Under the pieces are notes generated by a model. That model saw only the letters and a list, made by a program, of their open reading frames with translations, was not told the origin of the DNA and did no database searches. Source: Sipunculus nudus (Eukaryota; Annelida; Sipuncula; Golfingiida; Sipunculidae). Taken from it: a stretch of DNA of 64,000 nucleotides. Of the stretch, positions 37,437 to 49,739 are shown piece after piece. The DNA lies in contig CM049316.1 in assembly GCA_026874595.1 (NCBI GenBank), positions 5,036,339 through 5,100,338 on the forward strand, written 5' to 3'. Numbering within the stretch: position 1 is the stretch's first letter; every line of letters starts with the position of its first letter. The position numbers were made by a program, and so were the translations under genes.

Positions 37437-37694
37437 GTAGGATAGGCAATATATTTTATTTAGGCCCTAACTGTATGAAGGATAGTCAATATATTTTATT
37501 TAGGCCCTAACTGTAGGATAGGCAATATATTTTATTTAGGCCCTAACTGTAGGATAGGCAATATATTTTATTTAGGCCCTAACTGTAGGATAGGCAATAT
37601 ATTTTATTTAGGCCCTAACTGTAGGATAGGCAATATATTTTATTTGGGCCCTAACTGTAGGATAGGCAATATATTTTATTTAGGCCCTAACTGT
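37437..37694. repeat. 36-bp minisatellite, seven copies
   Basis: The unit is AGGATAGGCAATATATTTTA followed by TTTAGGCCCTAACTGT. Six copies are nearly identical; the second has a 4-nt insertion and GTCAAT for GGCAAT, and one has TTTGGG for TTTAGG. Low divergence indicates recent expansion. Confidence 0.97.
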
Positions 37695-37860
37695 CGTAAT
37701 GTTTAAAACTTCTCTACAAGAAAAAAAATTAGAAACCAAATCAATAGCCTATGTTTAGGCCTAAAACTCCTTTTCAACCGAAAAATGACAACAACAAAAA
37801 ATGTTTAATTAGACTAAGCTTAGATTTATAATTTTGACTCGTGTTTATCAATGGGCATAG

Positions 37861-37862
<2 letters not shown>

Positions 37863-37899
<37 letters not shown>
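37863..37899. repeat. (TA)n microsatellite
   Basis: TA run of about 36 bp. Confidence 0.95.
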
Positions 37900-37901
<2 letters not shown>

Positions 37902-39600
37902 AACATGGACTAACAAAACTAATTTCAGTTTTATTTCTTTTCGTGTATCATCATTACCATCTATTGTTATTCATTAACAATATAATTAAAACAGGGCAAT
38001 TAGTAGCTACATTTATTTTTACCATGTCACATACGGTACCGGTAACATAAATAGGCCTACAAAGACAATAACACATTACACTTATATGTACCAAACCTTT
38101 GTTAATTAATCTTTAACTTTTTTGTATTTAATATCGTCTTAATTTTTTTTCTCCGTGTACCATTTCTAACATTTATATATAGGCCTAAGGGACGGTCTAT
38201 ATTTTAGGCTACAGTTGGTAGATGCTGATCCGACACCAATTCTTACTTCAGGAAAAAAAAAAATAGTACTGTACCGATGAAACTATACTACACATTTTTC
38301 CAACTTTTTTGTTACAAATATGTGAATGAATCTAATATACAAATATTCGCCAAATTGTTTTAATGTTACAGGAATGTAGTTTTTGGCTCCCATTTTTTTT
38401 ATACCTCATTTTATTATTTTTCGTCGCTAGACCTACTTTGCATTCAATATTATTGAAACTTTTTATTTCTACTTACTTGTGTAAAACCTGTGAAAACCTA
38501 TGTAGAGTTCATGTGAGTTTTCTGTTGATAGCTAGGCCTACAGGAGTCCAGCTGACATCTGAAATTCAGTATAGCACAGCCACAGGGCTTGGCTTTTGTC
38601 AATATGCGTGACAGGTTGACTGATATCCGGTCAAAAACTTCCTGCTGATCACGATTCCTACAGCCCCTACAGGTTGTGCTGTTCAGACCTGAACGTCAGC
38701 CGTTGCTTATTAATAGGCAAACTACAGCAATAGTCTAGGTGTTGCTACCAAGCTCGAATACGGGATATCGCTAATACTGATACTCTCGTGTGTGGAGGCA
38801 GTAAATGACTGCCTGCTTGAAAAACTGTTGGCAATCAACTAGTGCCTCCTAGCGTCCAACCTGACCAGCCCATTCATTCAACACAGCAGTGTGAGCAGTG
38901 TGGGCACTGGACATGCGTTATGCGAGAAAATGATTTTATCATCTACCATTTATTTGGTTCGCGAAATATTGTACTCGAATGCGGTACTCGAAATGTGGAA
39001 CGAGACGCGGAAAAACGGAAATCCCAGTGGAGAACTGCATGATCCACATACCGCGAATACGGGACCTGATTAGCTTGTATTTGAACTACTAATGCAGCGT
39101 GCATGGTCTAGCTTGTTTTGATATCACCGATTCTATACCGCAATGTTTTACAGCCCTCCAAATAAATAGGCCTACCACACGTAAATTTCTAACGCACCCA
39201 GTGCCAATTTAACGTAGATAACGTTAATACAATGGACTCAACTCTAATCAAGACTGTCATGGGGTTTAGTTCTAATATTGCATGATGAAATGGCATTTTG
39301 ATACCTTTTTAAACTATGTAGGCCTGAACAAGGGACCCATGGGTCACTGTGCTCAGCTGAAGTTGACCTTGAAAGTAAAAAAATCTAAAATAATATCATT
39401 TGGAGATAAAGTCTAGGAGGAAAAGATAATATAGGCCATGGCTGGTTGACATGATTGGTTTATATTGATAAGTAAGAAATTGTTTCAAATAATAGGCCTA
39501 TTTTGTGACCAAACCATGCATTTCCTAATGTTAAAATTGAAGAATGTGAGCAGTTTGTAACCATAAGATGAATATAAATACCATGATCATTGGTTGGTTT
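37900..39600. other. No gene recognised
   Basis: Contains AGGCCTA words typical of this genome and a short piece of the GACCCATGGGTC repeat at 39327-39360. No supported exon. Confidence 0.5.
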
Positions 39601-39616
39601 TTTGGTAAACTGGACC

Positions 39617-39618
<2 letters not shown>

Positions 39619-39711
<93 letters not shown>
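39619..39711. repeat. Long (TA)n microsatellite
   Basis: About 90 bp of uninterrupted TA, followed at 39765-39790 by a G-rich tract. Confidence 0.97.
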
Positions 39712-39714
<3 letters not shown>

Positions 39715-40859
39715 CTGAAATATAACTAATATCCTCAGTCCAAAGATGGAAGAACTTTGTCGTGGTGGTTGGGGGGTGGGGGGGGGGGGGAGTGGTCGGT
39801 TGGTGGATTGATGGGATAAAAGTATAAAGTATGCAATATTACTCAACTGAATATATAAGATGCTTTCAAATTTTAGACTTTAAAAGCTTAAATCCATACA
39901 CATACAGCATATGAAAGTTATTTCAACAGTGCTTACAGGAGAAATTTCATAATTAATAAATATTTAAGGATAACAGAGAGATGATGGACAGACAGAGCTG
40001 ATCACTTTATGTTCCATTCTCCTGAGAAAAGAATATGTTTCAATCAGATCTTAAATATAATCTAATCCAATTATTTTTGTTCCAATACATTTTACACATT
40101 TTCAATTAAAAACTAATGTCCTAGTGCACAGGTGCAAAGGAATCAAATGCAGCTGGGGGGGGGGGGGTGGTTGGGCTAACAACACTTCTGCATATCGATG
40201 CATACAGGGCAAACAAAGCCTGATCTCCAATTCTGCTGAGGCAGGAAAATAATGAACAAATGTTTGTAATAGATCCTCGTTTTATTATCAAATCATTTTT
40301 TTTTTATTTTAAGTTTATATTTATATAAATTTCCAATATGATCTATATATCTATATAAAAGTAAATTCATAATTCTAAATTGCATCATCATAAATTTCAA
40401 TCAGATAACACCACATCATGCATACATGATTAAATTATATTTTAATTTGTCAAAATCATTTAAAAGAAAATTGATTTCTTAAAAAAATGCTACATTAACA
40501 CAACATGGCATCTTCTGGATTACACCTTGAATTACTTTTTCAAGGAAAGTTTTTGTATATTGGAGTGAGTGAGATACAGTGAAAAACAATAACACTTAGT
40601 GCATAACACTGGGGGGGGGGGGGGGGTGACAGTACGGGGTGGGGGGGGGGGGGGGGGGAGGGAGGTGGAAATATGAGAATAACTGAACACCTGTCACAGC
40701 AGGAGATCTCCCCTAATGTGGACTAGAAGTGGCCAACCTGCATGTTGACAAAGCAAGTGACTGCAATAGAGCCTCAAGAAAAAATTCAATAACTAGCCTA
40801 ATTTTCATGCTTTTATTTTCAAATTTCAGATTTAAACAGATTAAATACTTACGTTTACA

Positions 40860-41456
40860 TGTTGTGAAAATTAAATCAATAATACTCACAGGGAAAAAAA
40901 AGTGCCAAGGTCAAAGTTGGGCAAATTTAAGGTACTGATTTTATTTTTATGCTAAAAACTTGAAAAAAATACAAAATTCAGATCTAATTTTGGGTATACA
41001 ATTGAATCTAAATTAAAGATAGTTTCAAAATGTTTCATGTTAAGTGAGTAAATATTTTTCCTGTTTTTTTTAAAAGTCTATTATGTTCGGGCCCATAACT
41101 TAAAGAAATTACACTTAATAGACTTAATTTTCCTAATGTATACAGGAAATATATAGGAGAATACTTGTGATAAAATATTAAGAAAAAGTGGTTTTGATAT
41201 TAGGCAGTCCTGAAGTGTGATAATAGGTTTTTAATGGAAATTTGAGGTTTTTCCTTAATATCTCGAAGGAATAAAGTCATATTGACCCAATTTTCAGTAT
41301 GGTAGGAGATTTTTGGGACATCTAATGGTATGCCGAATTTTTTATTCGTAGGTCTAATGGTTTCAAAACTTGCCAGTCTAACGGACGGACGGACGGACGA
41401 CGGACAATGGACCACGACTATAGATCAGATGACTTACAGTCAGCTGAGCTAAAAAG
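40860..41456 (+). repeat. Dispersed repeat of about 600 bp, copy A
   Basis: Shared order with 49740-50330 and 50380-51030: GTGCCAnGGTCAAAGnTGGG, TTGGGTATnCAATTGAATCT, TTATGTTnGGGCnCATAACTT, GATATTAGGCAGTCnTGAAG, TTTTTCnTTAATnTCTCnAnGG, a GGACGGACGG tail and GACTATAGnTCAGATGACTT. Copy A stops 63 bp before the NUDT19 copy 2 start codon. Confidence 0.85.
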
Positions 41457-41496
41457 TCAGTATATAACAGTTCTCGTCAGATGAAACCAAATCCCG

Positions 41497-41516
41497 TCTC
41501 TTTTTTTTGTTTGTAG
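41497..41516 (+). promoter_or_regulatory. 3' splice-site-like tract before the NUDT19 copy 2 start codon
   Basis: A pyrimidine tract ending in TTTGTTTGTAG lies directly before ATAATGG. This suggests that the start-codon exon begins at 41517 and that a 5' untranslated exon lies upstream, inside or beyond the repeat. Confidence 0.45.
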
Positions 41517-41519
41517 ATA

Positions 41520-44500
41520 ATGGCTGTGTCCGCCGCTAGAGACAAATATGTCAGTCCCAGTCCATACTGGCGAGAGGCAGCTACACTGATGCTGGCCGCA
41601 GGTGTCCGTTCCTCGCCAAGAAGATCAAATGCTTCGGCAAAATTTAATACTGAGAACTACAGTGTCCTTATGCTGAAACGCAGTGTTAAGAGTGAGTTTA
41701 TGCCAAGTACGTATGTGTTCCCAGGTGGCACTGTGGAGGACTCGGACTTCTCGGAGAGATGGATACAGCTTTACTGTGATGTGTTACGGAAACCGTGGGA
41801 GGAAATGACCCAGAGCATATTCAGGGGAGACACAAAGGCATCCATGATGTCAGTTGAGAGGACTCTGGCTTTACCAGCGCAGATTGCGTTTCGTATTTGT
41901 GCAATAAGAGAAACTTTTGAAGAAGCAGGGGTGTTGGTCGCTACGGACAGGATGCCTTCAGGTGGTAACACTTTAGGACATTTTACTGACCTTGATAAGC
42001 AAACCAAAGCTTGGAGGCAGCGAGTGAGGGATGACCCAGCGTGCTTTGTAGATTTGTACCGCCAGTTAAACCAGGTGCCGGATATATGGTCTTTAGCAGA
42101 ATGGAGCAACTGGTTGACCCCTGTAATGTATCAAGTTGATGGACCACCACCAAAACCTCGTCGTTTTGACACAATATTTTATATTTGCTGTCTACCAGAA
42201 ATCCCCAAAGCATCACATGACCAAGCAGAAACTGTCAAACACAAGGTGATGAAATATAGAAGAAAATCAGTCTAATACTAATTTTTCATTCAGTTGTAGT
42301 GTTATATCAACGTTTCTCCATTGATCTGTGCCGATCATTGATGTAATACCACAGCTGCTCATCAGCGACATCTGGTGTTCATGCTTAAAATGAATATAAA
42401 ACTTTTCACCCTATAACACTTACAGCTGCCAGTAATAAAGATGACAGTGTATGAAGCATTGAGCTTTTACTGTTAACAATTTTGATGTATCCCATTAATA
42501 ACATTGCAATGTAATTTGTCTCCACAAAATCATGGCTTCCTTTAAAGTTTGTCTTTCATATTTTGATTTCGCTACATATTTAAAATGTTTTGTCTTATGT
42601 CTCATACTGTGGAATCTATTTCAGTTGCAGAACATTTCCGTATGATTTGTATTTTTCAGTTCATGAAATAATTGATAGACTCAAGCAAGCTTTTTTCTTT
42701 ATAATCAGTCATATTTTTATTGGATAACTACACTTACTTAGGAAGTTCTGAATAAACCCAGGGGACGTTTTGAATAATTCAACTTCCCCATGTATTACAG
42801 TGGGCTGTTCCCAGCAGGCTCCTGACAGACTATGCTGATAAGAAGCTGAATATTGCAGCCCCCCAGGTTTACGAGCTATGTCGGGCCATCAACTTCAAAA
42901 CATATGATGAACTTTCTCAGTACAGCCACCACAGACAAGGTCGTGGATTACCAAGATGGCTGCCCTACGTAGTTGTATGTTCCGACGGCTATATCTCTGC
43001 TCTTCCTGGTAAGAAATCATACCGTACTTTGTTCAGCTAATAATGAACCATTTTGATGTTACTGTGGTTATCATCTTAGGATAGATGAATTTATGTCAAA
43101 AGGGCAGCTGTTAGTTTAAACAGACATTCGTTTATTTTAACTCAGCAGTCTGCTGGCTCTCAGAATATAATTTGACTTGTCAGAAATAAATGCAGCACAG
43201 ACAGATTTTAACAAAGGAAATGATACATTTGATAAATCACCATTTTTTCCAAAAGAGTTCAGAAGGCTTTAAAAGTGACTTAGTTCTTTGCTTTCAAATG
43301 CTTGATGACACAGATGCAGTTGTGGGAAAATCAAACTCTCTTGAATCTATACTTATGTGGCAACTGTCCATCCAAGCTTAAACTGTTGTATGTACAACAA
43401 TGCTGAACATATTTATTTCTTTTATGTCTTGCACCTCTTAAAAGTGATGTAGTCAAGAACAGCCAGTAACTGAATGTGACAGACTTAGGAAAACCATGGG
43501 ATCAAGACTTAGAAGACTAAGACAAAAAAATTCTACAAACTCCCCTGAAACCCTTGGACTGATCTTTCCAAAACCCAGCATAGTTATTTGTTCACCTCTG
43601 TAGTTGTGCCTAACAAAGACAGGTGGTGCCATCTGCAGTCCACATTGTGCAGTATGAATCTGGGTGTCTTTAATAACAACACATATCTCAGGAGTGGTTC
43701 AATGTATTGAGCTGAAATTTTGCATGTCTATAGATTTTGGATCTCTCCATCTTGTAGTAGCAAGACCGATGCCGCCACCTGCAATAATTTTTGTGTGGTG
43801 TACATCCATGTGTTTGCCATCTGTTTGCTTAGGGATTGGTTCAATGTATTGGGCTGAAATTGTGCATGTCCATAGATCTTGGATACCTCCATCTCAAATT
43901 TAAGATTGGTGGCGCCATCTGCAATTGTTTTTTGTTTTGCATCTATCCGTACATTTGCTTTAGGTGAAAATTGCTTATATCTCCGGAGTGGTTTAATGTA
44001 TTGGTCTGATATTTGGCATGTACATCCATCTTGGAGAGTTTTCTCATCAACCAGTCAGGTGGTGCCACCTACCTTACCATTTTCAAAGTATGAATGAATT
44101 CCCTTTTCTCAGGAGTGATTTGATATATTAGCCTGAAATTGTGATTGTCAATAGATCATAGATATCTCCATCTCGTATTCAAGAATGGGCTTGCCATCTG
44201 CAATCATTTTCATGTGGCATCCACCCGTACATTTGCTTTAGGTGAAAATTGCTCATATCTCAGGAGTGGTTCAATGTAGAAGTCTGAAATTTGGCATGTA
44301 CATACAGCTTGGAGTTTTCTCATAGACCAGACAGAGGGCACCACCTATCTTCCCGTTTTCATAGAATAAATAAATGCCCTCTTCTCAGAAGTGATTTGCT
44401 GTATTGGCCTGATATTGTGCATGTCCATAGATCTTGGATACCTACATTTTGTATTCAAGACTGGTGGCACCATCTGCAGTTGTGTTTGGGTGGCGTCAAT

Positions 44501-45610
44501 CCATCTATTTGCTTAGGTAAAAATCGCTCATATTTGAGGAGTGGATGGATGTATCAGCCTATAATTTTACAAGTTTATCCATCTTGGATAGCTTTGTTGT
44601 AGACCAGACAGATGGCCCCAGCTGCTGTTGTTTTTACAGAAAACATTGATGCACTTTTTCTCAGTAGTGGATTTGGTGTCTTGCATGGTGTATCCATCTG
44701 TAGATCTATTTTTGGTGAAAACTGCACAAAAACGAGGAGTTTAATTGGTCTCACTGGTGCCACAAATTTGTAGTCATGTCATGTCAGAAACATTCCATGC
44801 TTCTGTGATATGGCGGATACTGGTAGTCAACTGACAGCTACCTGTATTCTAGTTCTAGTTAACTCTGTTCTACCTTCATCAGTGTTCTCTCAAAATTTCA
44901 GTGAACCCTTGAACAACTGTTGATGTTAGCTTGCCACCAGCAGTGTGGACATGTAATGTTTGTTGAAGATAGGGAGTAAATCACAAGGTATGCCTACCAT
45001 GGTGCATGCTCTCCAAAATCTGAATTTCTCTTTGGCCTCAGATACCTGAATAGTGCCCAGGACCATTTTAGTTTTAAACCAGTAAAAAGATCACTGCTAT
45101 TTCCTTTTACAAATATTTTTATCATAAGAGGTTCCTCAACATTCTCTCATGTCCTGCTTTGCAGCAGAATGTAGGTTAGCACACACTGTACATTTAATGA
45201 CATTTCCAGGTATAATACCAGTAAACAATCTGAGCTTAGAGATGTCATATGTTAAAATAACATTGTTCAGTTCACATTTTGGATACTGGGACTTGCCAAA
45301 AGGTGTCACCACAGAATACCAGATGCCAGGGCAAATTAATCAATGTAACAGAGCTTTTCACTATGAGATATTTCAAACGATTCTTGCAGGTGATGCCCTG
45401 TATCCGGAGAACCCAGATGACACAGGAAGAAAACCAATGGAGACCAGGGAGGAGACAGTGGAGGAGATCCTCAAGACCACCAAACTGAGGAACTGCACGG
45501 CCAGGGGTGGACGGGTGAAAGAGTTGTTCCCAAAGTGTAATGTACAGCTGGAACACAACCTGGTTCCTCCACTCGTACATGCTGATTGGATGAAAAAGAG
45601 CAACCTTTGA
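41520..45610 (+). CDS. NUDT19: NUDT19-type Nudix hydrolase, copy 2 (three exons)
   Basis: Exons are 41520-42245 (726 nt, CACAAG|GTGATG, phase 0), 42801-43008 (208 nt, ATTACAG acceptor, CCTG|GTAAGA, phase 1) and 45390-45610 (TTGCAG acceptor, TGA). The product is 384 residues; human NUDT19 has 375. Landmarks are YWREAATLMLAAG, VLMLKRS, FPGG (67-70), an inserted loop, AIRETFEEAG (128-137, Nudix catalytic half), WSNWLTP, RRFDTIFY and CSDGYISALPGD across exon 2/3. The C-terminus MKKSNL fits a type 1 peroxisomal targeting signal, as expected for peroxisomal CoA diphosphatase. Intron positions and phases match copy 1 exactly, so the two are paralogues from duplication of the spliced gene, now divergently oriented and well diverged. 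Intron 2 is filled by a repeat array. Confidence 0.95.
43660..44790. repeat. Tandem array in NUDT19 copy 2 intron 2, unit about 125-150 bp
   Basis: About eight diverged units with CTCAGGAGTGGTTCAATGTA, TTGGnCTGAAATTnTGCATG, TCCATAGATCTTGGATACCT, CCATCTnGTATTCAAGA and GGTGGCGCCATCTGCAATTG in order. Unit starts lie near 43688, 43832, 43982, 44107, 44256, 44385, 44533 and 44660, with two alternating subtypes. Confidence 0.85.
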
Positions 45611-46377
45611 TAATGTACCTGTATTATCAAAACAAGAGACTGCACAGAGAAAACACAGCACAATAATCTGCTTATACTCCTTACATGGGTAATATACAAC
45701 AGTCGTTCAAGATCTCCTTTGCTTAAATTGCCTTGGTTTAACAAGGTTTTTTTATTTGTGTCAACACCAAAGCTGGCATACAGCCAGTATTAGATCGATG
45801 AGATTTGGGTGTCACATGTTAATAACTTGAAGCTAGTTGCACAATACGATACCACGCTCTCATTGGTCTGATTACAATTCTTTGCCCTGTGCTTCCCCTG
45901 GTGGTGAAACCCGGAGAATCTTGTACAAAGCAGTGGTAAAAGTGAAATAGATATAGAACAAATGCAGGGTGTAACACCTGCATGAGGAGTGAATAATCTG
46001 CTATTAAGCTACTGTAACAGTTACGTGATACTGCACATTTCAACGTTTAAAACTTCAGCTTCAGGGTTTCTGATTTCAAAGATTTCACAGTTCTCACAGA
46101 GCATTTTAAATACGTGTGCTCAGTTCTGTTGTTTGTGGCTGTCTGCGCCGAGTACCTTACAGTTGGCCTCTCAAACGGAACCCCAGTTAAATTAAAGCCG
46201 ATCAATTGCAACCCCTGTACTGGCGTGACTGAAAGAACAAGTTTTCAGCTCTCTAAAAGAATTAAATCCGCCTCGACTCCCTTGCACAATGAACTGGGAT
46301 GACAGTGCAAGGGTCAAAGGGGACACGACTCTCCCTCACCACAGAGATATTATGTAAACAAAGCACTTTTGTGACAA

Positions 46378-47420
46378 GTTGTTATATTATGTGACAGTAA
46401 CAGTTTGTGATCAGTTGTAACGTTATGTGACAGTAACAGTTGTGTGATCAGTGGAATATTATAGGACAGTACCAGTTATATGATCAGTTGGAACATTATG
46501 GGACAGTACCAGTTAAGTGATCAGTTGTAATATTATGTGACAGTAAGTTATGTAATTGGTTGTAATATTATGGGACTGTAACAGTTATATGATCAGTTGT
46601 AATATTATGGGACTGTAACAGTTATGTGATCAGTTGTAATATTATGGGACAGTAAGTTATGTGATCTGTTGTAATATTATGGGACAGTAACAGTTATGTG
46701 ATCAGTTGTAATATTATGGGATAGTAACAGTTATGTGATCATTTGTAATTTTATGGGACTGTAAGTTATGAGATCTGTTGTAATATTATGGGACTGTTAC
46801 AGTTATGTGATCAGTTTTAATATTATAGGACAGAAACAGTTTTGTGATCAGTTGTAATATTACAGGACTGTAACAGTTAAGTGATCAGTTGTAATATTAT
46901 AGAACAATAACAGTCATGTGATCAGTTGTAATATTATAGAACAATAACAGTTGTGTGATCAATTGTAATATTTTAGGACAATAACAGTTAGGTGATCAGC
47001 TGTAATATTATAGGACAACAACAGTTATGTGATCAGTTGTAATATTATGGGACTGTAACAGTTACACGATCATTTGTAATATTATGGGACAGTCACAGTT
47101 ATGTGATCAGTTGTAATGTTATGGGACAGTAACAGTTATGTGATCAGTTGTAATATTATGGGACAGTAACAGTTATGTGGTCAGTTGTAATGTTATGGGA
47201 CAGTAACAGTTATGTGGTCAATTGAAATATTACGGGACAATAACAGTTAGGTGATCAGTTGTAATATTATGAGTCAATAACAGTTAAGTGATCAGTTGTA
47301 ATATTATGGGACTGTAACAGTTATGTAATCAGTTGTAATATTTTGGGACCAAACAGTTATGTGGTCAGTTGTATTATTAAGGGACAGAAACAGTTATATG
47401 ATCAGTTTTTATATTATGGG
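46378..47420. repeat. 37-bp minisatellite, about 27 copies
   Basis: Unit consensus GTGATCAGTTGTAATATTAT followed by GGGACAGTAACAGTTAT. Many copies differ by one to four bases, and a few lack 4-10 nt (GACAGTAAGTTATG). It starts about 770 bp after the NUDT19 copy 2 stop codon. Confidence 0.95.
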
Positions 47421-48497
47421 ACCCATCTCAAAAGCAAGGACCAGCTATTTTGTGCATCAGACATTTCTGGGTAACCAGCATGCTCAAAGAATATACCTTA
47501 CATTCCCATGTCTATTCAAGTGATTGTTTTAGTGTGTTTTATAACTGTAAATTTGTCATTTTGAGCTATGGTAGGGATCATAAACTTATTTTTCCTGAAA
47601 TTTTGCATAATTTGATGATTCTTCTGAAAGCACAACATGCTGCCTGTGCTTGAATATGTGTAGATTGGATAACATAAGAGCTTGTGGGACCAAAAATAGA
47701 ACCAAAAACCACTATGACACATGGAGACACCTGCAGGCAAACATAAAAACTAAAACACATTGAGAAATTGGACCAAAATTTTATAATTTTGTTTTCCAGC
47801 TGGAGAGAATTAATTTTCAGATAGACACTCCAATACTAATCCTAACCAAGGTATGCATGTGAGCAATCACTGATTGAAATCAAATAAAATTTAGGGAAGT
47901 TATTGCACGGAAACGAAAAAAACTGACGGACTGACAGACAGATGGACAGACAAACCCAAATCAATCCCAGGCATCTTGTTCCCTTTAATCAGTCATGGCT
48001 GCTGAATGAATAAAGTCCTGAAAATACCTAGGCGACTAAAATGTCTACCACCCTGCCATTTTAAAATAGATTCAAACAAAGCACCCCCAGAAAAAGCATG
48101 AAATTTATAGGGGCCATGATGTCATCAGCCATGGCACAAAAGAGAACTGGGCATGGGTGGGGACAATATATTAGTCATTAATTACCAGTATGCAGGGAAC
48201 TGTCAAAATGCACACAAAAGAAAACCTGCCCTGAAAAAGTGTACTAATGATGCATATACTAAGTTTGGAGGGCCAAATGGGAACAGAAGCAGTTACCACC
48301 ATCGTGGAGAATGAATTACAACTCTGTATTATATTACAGATGTAACATATCAAAACTTTTAATTCTCTGGCAAAAGTATAGAACTTTCACGTAGGGGATT
48401 TTATCCAAGAGAATTCCTTCTTTCATTGTTAAGGATATACGCATTTGTTTCCCTGTTACAGTTTACTATATCTTTACAACTTGTTTACTCATTTAGA
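47421..48497. other. No gene recognised
   Basis: Includes a short GACGGACTGACAGACAGATGG-type tail near 47920-47955 (the end of another dispersed repeat). No supported exon. Confidence 0.5.
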
Positions 48498-48690
48498 ACA
48501 AGGGAGCCATGGGTCACGGCGCTCATCTGTTATATATGATAAAAAAATATGGTTTAGAAATGAGGCACATGCTGGTTTTGTGTGGTAATAAACAGAAGCT
48601 GTATTATGAGTTGTTGGTGTTTAGCTTTAATATGTATGACTCTGATAGTATCTTTGGAGACAGGGAAGAGGATTGATTTCATTTATTTTA
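48498..48690 (+). repeat. Dispersed repeat, GACCCATGGGTC family, copy 2
   Basis: Aligns with 26004-26165. The palindrome is mutated to GAGCCATGGGTC. Confidence 0.8.
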
Positions 48691-49739
48691 TTAACAAATG
48701 GAGTGCTATTGTCACACAGATTTTGACTTGGCCATATAACTTAAAGCAGCACATATAATATGAGTTTAACTATTTATTAAAATTTAATAATAAATATCAT
48801 GTGAAATATAAATTTTATTAAAAATAATAAGAGAATCATGATTTTTTAAAATATAATAAAACTGAAATGATTATTAAAATAATATTACAAAATATACGCA
48901 TGAATGCACTCATGAATACATTTTGAAAGTATTTGCACTGATATTCAAATACTTTCATTTTCACCTGAATTCCCATTCTTATGCAAGAAATATTCATATT
49001 CGTATTCAAATACATTAGCAAAGTATTCTAACCATGTCTGGTATTTATTCAGTTTAAGCCAATCAATAATGTTGAGAATCCAGAATAAACAAAATTCACA
49101 AATTTAAATAATGATCATAAGTACCTACTTTTATGGCTTTTATTTATATTAAGAAAATAAATGTAATATATATCCACTTTGAACTACTTCACATCAATCT
49201 ACACACTAGACACAGTAGGATTCTCGATTAATATTATCAACTGCATCTTTGTCTATCATTAATTTCCTTCATATGATCCCTAATGGTTAGTAATGAATAA
49301 TATGATTTATTTTATTATCATTAAAATTGAACTTGAAAATACCATAGGTGACTGCATGGTGTTATTTGGAATACATTCTATCTATCCATACAAGATTCTT
49401 ACATCATCAGTGACTGCAAGTTAATTTCCTTTCTATTAATTTTTCTTTAATTTGTTATTTAAAACAAAAATTTATTAATTCATTGTTTAATGTTATGTTG
49501 TTAGTCAAAACAACTACTAGATGAGTGGGGTTGGACACCTGGTTCAACTGTGGATGGCCATTAGCTGCCTGGCTGCCCCAGTGTATGCCTTGCCTCAAGC
49601 GTGCATAATTTGCTGAAAGGTCAATGTACAGGTGACTGAAGAGGGGCTGGGGGGAGCCTGAGTATGACATGGTCTCATAAAAACATTAATAAAAGCTACA
49701 TTTTTTGGCCAATTTCTTTCAGCTTTCTAAACTAAAAAT
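48691..49739. other. No gene recognised
   Basis: AT-rich; repeated ATTCAAATAC words at about 48940-49015. Nothing coding supported. Confidence 0.5.

Noticed and set aside
37437-37694. CRISPR-like array (36-bp repeats)
   Set aside because: Repeats are directly adjacent without unique spacers and the genome is eukaryotic; it is a minisatellite. The same holds for 46378-47420.
45149-45389. Open frame extending exon 3 of NUDT19 copy 2 upstream
   Set aside because: Family alignment and the TTGCAG acceptor place the exon start at 45390; the upstream part is intron.
41520-45610. NUDT19 copy 2 as a processed retrocopy of copy 1
   Set aside because: It keeps both introns at identical positions and phases, so it arose by DNA-level duplication.
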